From Bacteroidota bacterium (GTDB lineage: Bacteria > Bacteroidota > Bacteroidia > Cytophagales > Cyclobacteriaceae), in NCBI GenBank assembly GCA_027297025.1, contig JAPUIM010000229.1, positions 1 through 7,141 on the forward strand: a stretch of 7,141 nt of DNA, in the 5' to 3' direction. The position numbers and the translations under genes were made by a program. Of the stretch, positions 1 to 5,655 are shown piece by piece; the first letter of the stretch is position 1, and every line of letters begins with the position of its first letter. The notes beneath the pieces were generated by a model. The model was not told the origin of the DNA. It made no database searches and saw nothing but the letters and a program-made list of their open reading frames with translations.

Positions 1-1053
1 ATTTGGATCTATGGATAGCCAGATGAACAATGCTTTGCCCACTATGTGGTCCTCCGGTACAAATCCCCAGAATCGTGAGTCTTCTGAATTATGGCGGTTG
101 TCGCCCATCATAAAATAATAATTCTGTTTGAAAGTATATTCAGAGATTTCCTGACCATCAATCTTTAATTTATCCCCATCTATTTCGACATTGTCGTTGT
201 CTTCGTAGTGAATGATCACCGTTTTATATTTAGCAAGATTTTCCTTATTGATAACAATGCGCATCCCCTCCATCGGAATGGTGATGGGACCAAAAAAATC
301 TTCGTTCCAGGGAAAAATTTTACTGTCAGGATAGATCCTATTGTTCACCTGGGTTTCTGACATATAAGCTCTACTAACTTCTTTTATAAATGGCAGGGCT
401 TCAAACTCTTTTGCCACTTTTTCCGTGCAGTTGACGAAATAGCCATTATCGGTAAAATAAGGAGTATCAGTAATATCGTGTTTTTTAAATACACGATCAT
501 TGATCACTCCATCACTTACCACCCTGTAGCGATGTTGTATGAATTCGGGATTTTCCACCGGCTGGTCATTGATATACACCTGCAAATCCCTTACTTCAAT
601 TTTATCTCCCGGCAAGCCTATACATCTTTTGATGTAATGCACCCTCAGGTCGGAAGGATGCTGGTATTCTAAGGGGTAGTTAAAAACCAAAGCGTCGTTT
701 CTTTGAATTTCCGAAATGCCTGGTAACCGGAATTGTGGAATTTGTATTAAATCCGAGTAGGAGGGTATGGGTGTTCCCCAAAAAGTTTGATGGGCCAGGG
801 GAAATTGGATGAGGGTTTTGGGGGTTCGGGCTCCATAATGAAATTTACTTACAAACAAGTAATCACCTACTAATAATGATTTTTCCATGGAAGAGGTAGG
901 GATGGTGAAGGGTTCCACGATCAGTCCCCGGATCAATGTAGCCGCCACAATAGCGAAAACGATGGAATCTATCCACTCACGTAAAGTTGATTTTTTTGGT
1001 TTCTCCTTTTTTTCTACCGCTTTGTCCTTGGGAGAGAATAATTTCAGGTTCAT
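1..1053 (-). CDS. lepB: Type I signal peptidase, short paralogue (3' end cut by window edge)
   Basis: Membrane-bound serine/lysine protease (family S26) that cuts signal peptides from exported proteins on the outer face of the inner membrane. Translated from the ATG at 1053, the frame stays open for 351 codons to base 1, with no stop. A basic N-terminal stretch (residues 8-25) precedes one membrane segment (about 28-47). The nucleophile motif IPTSSMEK follows, with Ser55 just before Met56. The general base is Lys142 in HYIKRCIGLPGD, and the GDNRHNSEDSRFWG box is at 317-330. The last visible residues, DPN, align with the paralogue 17 residues before its end, so about 18 codons including the stop are missing. 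It is roughly half identical by eye to the upstream neighbour over the peptidase domain but has no DUF5684-like domain. It lies 61 bp downstream of that gene. The start is the first ATG after the neighbour's stop and has no clear Shine-Dalgarno. Family assignment is secure; its division of labour with the paralogue is unknown. Confidence 0.95.
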   Translation of the reverse strand, partial: MNLKLFSPKDKAVEKKEKPKKSTLREWIDSIVFAIVAATLIRGLIVEPFTIPTSSMEKSLLVGDYLFVSKFHYGARTPKTLIQFPLAHQTFWGTPIPSYSDLIQIPQFRLPGISEIQRNDALVFNYPLEYQHPSDLRVHYIKRCIGLPGDKIEVRDLQVYINDQPVENPEFIQHRYRVVSDGVINDRVFKKHDITDTPYFTDNGYFVNCTEKVAKEFEALPFIKEVSRAYMSETQVNNRIYPDSKIFPWNEDFFGPITIPMEGMRIVINKENLAKYKTVIIHYEDNDNVEIDGDKLKIDGQEISEYTFKQNYYFMMGDNRHNSEDSRFWGFVPEDHIVGKALFIWLSIDPN

Positions 1054-1083
1054 TTACCAGGGCTTAAGATTTCAAAATACGGG

Positions 1084-1091
1084 CAAAGCTA
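1084..1091 (-). promoter_or_regulatory. Possible Bacteroidota -7 element before the second lepB
   Basis: On the minus strand this reads TAGCTTTG, a full match to the Bacteroidota -7 consensus TAnnTTTG, ending 30 nt upstream of the ATG at 1053. That would leave a leader of about 25 nt. No convincing TTG/TTTG -33 element sits 17-23 nt upstream, so this is weak. The 61-bp gap (1054-1114) is the only space for a separate promoter, and nothing else in it stands out. Read-through from the upstream genes is equally plausible. Confidence 0.25.
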
Positions 1092-1114
1092 TAAAAAGGA
1101 TATGAAAAGCATAA

Positions 1115-2533
1115 TCATTGTATGACATTAAATATCCTATTCCAGCGAATTTTGTTTAAAAGGCGTTGGTTGGGATCAGTGGAAAACCAAATAAATAGAG
1201 CTTTCCCCACAATATGATCGGCCGGTACAAAGCCCCAAAACCTGGAATCAAGTGAATTATGGCGGTTATCGCCCATCATGAAATAATAATCCTGTTGAAA
1301 GGTATATTGTCTGAATGGTTTGCCATCTATCAGTAGTTCCTGATTTTTTATTTCAACCTGGTGGTGGCCCTCGTAGTGAATGATGACTGATTGATACAGT
1401 GTTAGGTTTTTGGGTGTCAAAGGTATGGTCCAACCTCTGTAGGGAATGGTTAATGGACCGTAGTTGTCTTTGTTCCAGGGAAATTCAGTGGGATCGGGAT
1501 AAATGCCATATTCCGATTCATCAGGCTTTATTTCCAGAGGAACCACACTCTCAATAAATGTTAAATTCTTAAATTTTTGCACATTTCCCGGAGTGGTATC
1601 TATCAGATAACCCCCTTGAACAGCCCGATAATCGGTGACTTGCAAATTGTCGAATATTCGATCTTTTATGCTGGTACCGGTGGACAGGTAGTATTTGTAT
1701 TGAACCGAAGGAGGAGCTGTCATGTGGATGTCATTAACATAAACTGTTTTATTCTTAATTTCCAGAGTATCCCCAGGTAATCCCATGCACCTTTTAATAT
1801 AATGTGTTTTAATATCGGATGGATAATGGTATTCGGTAGGGTAATTGAACACTACCACATCATTTCTTTTGATCCTTGAGATTCCCGGAAACCGGAATTG
1901 AGGAAGTTGAAGCCAATTAAGAAAAGAGGGGATGCCGGTACCCCAAATATGCTGATGCGTCAGCGGGATTTGAAGAGGCGTTATTGGCGTACGAGGACCA
2001 TAATGGATCTTACTAACAAACAGAAAATCTCCCACCAATAATGTTTTTTCCATGGAGGAAGTGGGGATGGTAAAAGCTTCCAAAAATGCCCATCGAATTA
2101 GTGTAGCAGCAAAAACAGCAAATATGATGGAATCTCTCCATTCCTGAGCAGCGGTCTTGGGTATTGATGGTAATTGGGTTGCTGGACCTAGGTATAAGAC
2201 TTTAGGTGAGAAGGCGAGGTAGGGGATATAAATGAATCCTAAAACGATAGCGGTCATATGTTGATAAAATTTTTCCTTGCCGAATGACCTTAGAAGATCT
2301 ACCAGGATCCCGATACCTAAAAATATATTTATTATGGGGATAAAAAATAAAAATAACCACCAACCGGGTCGACCGATTATTTTTAAGTGCACCCAGAGAT
2401 TGTAAATGGGCACTATGGCCTCCCAGCCTTTCCTGCCGGATTTTTCAAACAGTTTCCAATACCCCCAAAGAAATACAGCAAACAGGGGAAAGGTGAAAAT
2501 GAGAAGACTTGTAAATCCGGAAAATTCTGCCAT
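1115..2533 (-). CDS. lepB: Type I signal peptidase with N-terminal DUF5684-like membrane domain
   Basis: Complete 472-residue leader peptidase. Residues 1-115 form a hydrophobic region of about three or four membrane segments (near 7-25, 58-80 and 93-108). It contains the KSGRKGWEAIVPIYN and IGRPGWW motifs and VDLLRSFGKEKFY, which resemble the DUF5684 domain often fused to Bacteroidota signal peptidases; its role is not known. The S26 peptidase follows: EWRDSIIFAVFAATLIRW (131-148, membrane anchor), IPTSSMEK with nucleophile Ser160, HYIKRCMGLPGD with general base Lys247, and GDNRHNSLDSRFWG at 421-434. All catalytic elements are intact. The span between the Lys box and the GDNR box is about 165 residues, longer than I recall for E. 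coli LepB. The ATG at 2533 lies 2 nt after the dapB stop, so translation is probably coupled. A second, shorter signal peptidase follows directly downstream. Likely substrates include the DUF5683 protein of the same operon, which carries a signal peptide (inference). Confidence 0.96.
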   Translation of the reverse strand: MAEFSGFTSLLIFTFPLFAVFLWGYWKLFEKSGRKGWEAIVPIYNLWVHLKIIGRPGWWLFLFFIPIINIFLGIGILVDLLRSFGKEKFYQHMTAIVLGFIYIPYLAFSPKVLYLGPATQLPSIPKTAAQEWRDSIIFAVFAATLIRWAFLEAFTIPTSSMEKTLLVGDFLFVSKIHYGPRTPITPLQIPLTHQHIWGTGIPSFLNWLQLPQFRFPGISRIKRNDVVVFNYPTEYHYPSDIKTHYIKRCMGLPGDTLEIKNKTVYVNDIHMTAPPSVQYKYYLSTGTSIKDRIFDNLQVTDYRAVQGGYLIDTTPGNVQKFKNLTFIESVVPLEIKPDESEYGIYPDPTEFPWNKDNYGPLTIPYRGWTIPLTPKNLTLYQSVIIHYEGHHQVEIKNQELLIDGKPFRQYTFQQDYYFMMGDNRHNSLDSRFWGFVPADHIVGKALFIWFSTDPNQRLLNKIRWNRIFNVIQ

Positions 2534-2535
2534 TT

Positions 2536-3252
2536 TTATTTTGCCAGGAAATCTTCCATTCCCAGTACCCCTTTTTTATCTATCACCCATTCCGCCGCCA
2601 TTACCGCACCCAATGCAAATCCCTTTCTACTGTGCGCGGTGTGTTTGATTTCCAGGTTATCTACTTCTGACGAGTAGGTTATGGTATGGGTGCCGGGAAC
2701 AGCGTCTTCCCGCTTGGAAATAATTCCCAGTTGGGAAGGATCTTGGGTAGTTTCATTGACCCAACTTTTTTTAATTGGATTGTGCTGAAAAATTCCTTGG
2801 GCAAGGGTTATTGCAGTTCCACTGGGAGCATCCTTTTTTTGGGTATGATGTATTTCTTCCAGTTCTATATGGTAATCAGTATATTGTTTCATCATACCCG
2901 CCAATTGCTGGTTTAGTTTGAAGAAAATATTTACCCCAATGCTGTAGTTTGAAGCGTAAAAAAGTGTACCATTTTTTTCCTGATAAAGTTGGACGATCTC
3001 ATCCCACTGATCTAACCATCCGGTAGTTCCACAGACCATGGGAATTTTTTGTTCCAAAGCCCACTTGATGTTATCTACTGCAGCTTCCGGTTGGCTGAAT
3101 TCAATGACTATATCAGAATTACTGGCATTTACCTGATGAAGTTTTTGTCTGTTGTCCACATCGATTTTCCAGGCGATTTCATGTCTACGCTTCAAGGCCA
3201 CTTCTTCAATGGTTCTTCCCATTTTTCCATAACCTAATATAACTATCTTCAT
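2536..3252 (-). CDS. dapB: 4-hydroxy-tetrahydrodipicolinate reductase
   Basis: Cytosolic NAD(P)H-dependent enzyme that reduces the DapA product to tetrahydrodipicolinate, on the route to meso-diaminopimelate (peptidoglycan) and lysine. The 238-residue protein opens with a Rossmann dinucleotide-binding loop, GYGKMG (7-12). GTTGW at 75-79 and the ASNYSIGVN segment (100-108) are typical of the family. The catalytic signature is EIHHTQKKDAPSGTA (133-147), with the His135/His136 pair, Lys140 and the substrate-binding SGT. VPGTH (185-189) and HTAHSRKGFALGA (204-216) close the C-terminal domain. It is shorter than the roughly 270-residue E. coli enzyme, as expected for Bacteroidota. The ATG overlaps the upstream gene's TGA (ATGA, 4 nt), and the stop is 2 nt from the next start, so it sits inside a translationally coupled run. 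The start is fixed by the nucleotide-binding fold, which begins at residue 2. Confidence 0.97.
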   Translation of the reverse strand: MKIVILGYGKMGRTIEEVALKRRHEIAWKIDVDNRQKLHQVNASNSDIVIEFSQPEAAVDNIKWALEQKIPMVCGTTGWLDQWDEIVQLYQEKNGTLFYASNYSIGVNIFFKLNQQLAGMMKQYTDYHIELEEIHHTQKKDAPSGTAITLAQGIFQHNPIKKSWVNETTQDPSQLGIISKREDAVPGTHTITYSSEVDNLEIKHTAHSRKGFALGAVMAAEWVIDKKGVLGMEDFLAK

Positions 3253-3866
3253 GGTAAAAATTTCAGGGTTAATGACAGGCCAAATGTATTAACTGATTGG
3301 TTTTGTGCCAAGGTTTGTTGAACTGAGGGATTAATTTGCAATGACAGGTTTTCGCTTACATCAAAATCCCTTAGGTGAGCATCTACATGGGCATCGACGA
3401 TATTTAGGGCATATAAAAAAATCGTCAACCCGATCAACAAGTCCCGGTTTCTCCTCCAGTTGTCGGTCCTCCTCCTGAGTTGATCATCATTTAGAGGGGT
3501 GTCATTAATAGTTCTGGGGTCATCATCAGTTTCCGACAGTAACAAGGTTCGAAACGCGATATAACGATCATGATTAAAGCCGATATAGTAGCCCAAAGTT
3601 AAAGCACCACTATATATCAAAGGAAGTTTCCAAAATTTTCCATTATAAATTTGACCTGCACCTGGCATAATAGCCGATAGTAAAGCAGCCTGTGCCGGGG
3701 TGCGGGTATCCACAATTGTGTCGGGAACAATTATAACTGTTCCCCTAAGGTTAAGCGTATCAATTTGATCAATGATAACCGCTGAATCAGCTGAAATCTC
3801 TTGATCTTGAGCTTTGGTGATAATTGAAAAACTGAAAATCAAAAGAATTATCGCCAGCCACCTCAT
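3249..3866 (-). CDS. DUF5683 family exported protein of unknown function
   Basis: 205-residue protein with a clear N-terminal signal peptide: a basic start (MRW), hydrophobic core about 4-16, and a likely signal peptidase I site after Ala19 (TKA before QD). There is no lipobox cysteine, so it is not a lipoprotein. Residues 57-108 carry the recognisable DUF5683 core: TPAQAALLSAIMPGAGQIYN, then GKFWKLPLIYSG and a GYYIGFNHDRYIAFR stretch. Two hydrophobic segments (about 80-96 and 143-157) suggest membrane association. Between them is a charged loop (111-141), acidic in its first half and arginine-rich (RRRTDNWRRNRD) at its end. The C-terminus (172-204) alternates hydrophobic and polar residues and ends LSLTLKFLP, suggesting beta-strand character. 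Genes of this family commonly lie between parB and dapB in Bacteroidota. No biochemical role is known to me. The start ATG is 2 nt after the parB stop, and its TGA overlaps the dapB ATG. Confidence 0.85.
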   Translation of the reverse strand: MRWLAIILLIFSFSIITKAQDQEISADSAVIIDQIDTLNLRGTVIIVPDTIVDTRTPAQAALLSAIMPGAGQIYNGKFWKLPLIYSGALTLGYYIGFNHDRYIAFRTLLLSETDDDPRTINDTPLNDDQLRRRTDNWRRNRDLLIGLTIFLYALNIVDAHVDAHLRDFDVSENLSLQINPSVQQTLAQNQSVNTFGLSLTLKFLP

Positions 3867-3868
3867 TT

Positions 3869-4774
3869 TTAGTGGAAATTTAAAATATCCAGGATCCTGT
3901 TGAGATCATCAACCGAAATAAAGGGGATCTTAATTTCACCTTTGTTTTGGGCGCCAGTTTTGATAGACACTTTGGTACCAAAATGCGAAGAAAGCTGCTT
4001 TTGAAGCATATTTATTTCCAGATCGATCTCGGATGAAGTTGTTTTGGATTTGGTTGTGGTTTCTGATCTTTTACGGCTCAAATTTCTTACCAAATATTCC
4101 ACAACCCGTACCGACAAATCATTTTTTACAATTTTTTTGTAAATCGCCAGTTTATCTTCAATATTCTCTACATTGATCAATGCCCTGGCATGCCCCATTG
4201 ATATTTTGGAATCCCTGATCCCAATTTGAATATCCGGAGGCAACTTTAAGAGTCTCAAGTAATTGGTAACTGTGGTACGGTTTTTACCCACTCTATGTCC
4301 TAACTCCTCTTGTTTTATTTTGCATTCACTAAGCAACCGTTGATAACTCAACGCGATTTCAATGGCATTGAGATCTTCCCTCTGGACATTTTCGATCAGG
4401 GACATCTCCAACATTTGCTGATCATTTGCTTCCCTAATGAAAGCTGGGATGGTCTTTTTATTGGCTTGTTTGGAGGCTTGAATACGTCGTTCCCCAGCAA
4501 TTAATTGGTATTTGTCTTTCCCTAATTTCCGGACGGTTACCGGTTGAATGATGCCGTGAACTGTGATAGATTGAGCCAGCTCTTGCATGGCCTCCTGGTC
4601 AAAGCTGGTACGTGGCTGAAAGGGATTCACTTCGATCTGTGCCACAGAAATTTCATGTAATGATTTTACCGGTGTGGTTGCGGCAGCAATAGGTTTGATG
4701 GTGATAGGAGAATCATCCAATAATGCACTTAACCCTCTTCCTAATACAGACTTTCTTTTAGGAGTTTTTTTCAC
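3869..4774 (-). CDS. parB: Chromosome-partitioning protein ParB (Spo0J-like)
   Basis: Centromere-binding CTPase that loads at parS sites, slides along DNA as a clamp and guides chromosome origin segregation with ParA. The 301 residues are ordered as in the family. The N-terminal ParA-contact motif VLGRGLSALL (10-19) is followed by a low-complexity linker. The ParB/Srx CTP-binding domain has NPFQPR (50-55), the GERR patch (94-97) and ENVQREDLNAIE (128-139). Next come a helix-turn-helix (about 153-178, with GKNRTTVTNYLRLLKLP), SMGHARAL (192-199) and, after a Ser/Thr/Lys linker (232-248), a C-terminal dimerisation domain (250-300). The patch reads GERRIQAS where GERRxRA is usual, so Gln99 replaces an arginine. 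The start codon is GTG: an in-frame TGA lies three codons upstream, and the next in-frame ATG is residue 63, inside the CTP-binding domain. A promoter match sits just upstream. The downstream gene starts 2 nt after the stop. Confidence 0.96.
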   Translation of the reverse strand: MKKTPKRKSVLGRGLSALLDDSPITIKPIAAATTPVKSLHEISVAQIEVNPFQPRTSFDQEAMQELAQSITVHGIIQPVTVRKLGKDKYQLIAGERRIQASKQANKKTIPAFIREANDQQMLEMSLIENVQREDLNAIEIALSYQRLLSECKIKQEELGHRVGKNRTTVTNYLRLLKLPPDIQIGIRDSKISMGHARALINVENIEDKLAIYKKIVKNDLSVRVVEYLVRNLSRKRSETTTKSKTTSSEIDLEINMLQKQLSSHFGTKVSIKTGAQNKGEIKIPFISVDDLNRILDILNFH

Positions 4775-4781
4775 GCTGTTT

Positions 4782-4815
4782 CAAATTTAAACCGCATCAC
4801 CAAACTATTACAAAA
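4782..4815 (-). promoter_or_regulatory. Candidate Bacteroidota promoter for parB
   Basis: On the minus strand TTTTG (4815-4811) is followed after 21 nt by TAAATTTG (4789-4782). The latter fully matches the Bacteroidota -7 element TAnnTTTG, and the spacing suits a -33 TTTG element. The -7 box ends 7 nt before the parB GTG, so transcription would begin within a few bases of the start codon and give an almost leaderless parB mRNA. It lies in the 82-bp parA-parB gap, whose remaining bases show no convincing hairpin or parS site. The match is by eye and the region is AT-rich, so chance is possible. Confidence 0.4.
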
Positions 4816-4856
4816 TAATTCAATCTTTAGTGAAGCGATGCTCGAGAATTGGAAAG

Positions 4857-5627
4857 TTAAACAAACCCATTCTTTACCAATAATTCCCTGGCTAGATTCA
4901 AATAGCTAATTGCTCCCCGACTTTCGGCATCGTGAGATATAACCGGAATTCCAAAACTGGGAGCCTCACTGAGTTTGACATTTCTGGGGATCAGGGTATC
5001 AAAAACCATCTTCCTGAAATGATTCACTACTTCTTCCACTACTTGATTGGATAATCTCAATCGTACATCATACATAGTGAGCAATATACCCTCAATCTCC
5101 AGGTCGGTATTTAATCTGGATTGGATGATTTTGATGGTGTTCAATAATTTTCCCAGACCTTCTAATGCAAAGTATTCGCATTGCACCGGTATTATCACCG
5201 AATCGGCAGAAGTAAGAGCGTTGATAGTAATCAAACCTAATGATGGCGAACAGTCGATGATTATAAATTGGTAATCATCTTTGATATCTTTTAATGCTCC
5301 CAACATCTTTTCCTCTCTGTTTTCAAGATTTACCATTTCTATTTCCGCCCCCACCAAGTCTATATGGGATGGGAGTAAATACAAAAAGTCTATTTCTGTT
5401 TTCAGTACCGTATCCTTAGCTTGGATTTCACCCACCATACACTCGTAAATGCTGTTCTTTACGTCTTTAGGATTTGTGCCAATTCCCGAAGTAGAGTTAG
5501 CCTGGGGATCTGCATCAACAATTAGAGTTTTAAACTCCAAGGCGGCCAAACTAGCTGCCAGGTTAATAGCTGTAGTAGTTTTACCTACTCCTCCTTTTTG
5601 ATTAGCAATTGCGATTATTTTACCCAT
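4857..5627 (-). CDS. parA: Chromosome-partitioning ATPase ParA (Soj-like)
   Basis: Deviant Walker-type ATPase that binds DNA non-specifically as an ATP dimer and is released by ParB, moving replicated origins apart. The 256-residue length is typical of chromosomal Soj/ParA, with no N-terminal DNA-binding extension such as the plasmid P1/F type has. The deviant Walker A motif is KGGVGKT (11-17), with the signature lysine Lys11 and catalytic-loop lysine Lys16. Walker A' is [16 protein letters not shown], starting near residue 35. Walker B is [11 protein letters not shown] (about 121-131), followed by the [19 protein letters not shown] segment. [17 protein letters not shown] lies in the C-terminal third, as in other Soj proteins. 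The ATG at 5627 places the motif at the usual distance from the start. It sits 28 bp downstream of yidC and 82 bp upstream of parB. Confidence 0.97.
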   Translation of the reverse strand: MGKIIAIANQKGGVGKTTTAINLAASLAALEFKTLIVDADPQANSTSGIGTNPKDVKNSIYECMVGEIQAKDTVLKTEIDFLYLLPSHIDLVGAEIEMVNLENREEKMLGALKDIKDDYQFIIIDCSPSLGLITINALTSADSVIIPVQCEYFALEGLGKLLNTIKIIQSRLNTDLEIEGILLTMYDVRLRLSNQVVEEVVNHFRKMVFDTLIPRNVKLSEAPSFGIPVISHDAESRGAISYLNLARELLVKNGFV

Positions 5628-5655
5628 TGGTTTCAGTGCAACGTTGTGTATTGTT

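Noticed and set aside
911..925. GGTTCCACGATCAG resembling one parS arm
   Set aside because: It is coding sequence for the signal peptidase EPFT segment and only one arm matches.
887..1105. Plus-strand open frame of 72 codons overlapping the short signal peptidase start
   Set aside because: It is antisense to a gene with full family motifs, has no recognisable domain and no promoter; it is a shadow frame, as are the other plus-strand frames in the window.
2816..2829. GTTCCACTGGGAGC, 11 of 14 matches to a parS-like palindrome
   Set aside because: It encodes the conserved dapB DAPSGTA catalytic motif, and its mismatches break the central CACGTG that ParB needs.
4775..4790. TGTTTCA half-site of parS just upstream of parB
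   Set aside because: Only one arm matches; the other arm (AATTTAAAC) does not complete the palindrome and the CACGTG core is missing.
4817..4850. Weak inverted repeat AATTC...GAATT in the parA-parB gap as a possible terminator
   Set aside because: The stem is only 5 AT-rich pairs with a 24-nt loop and no U-tract in the right place.
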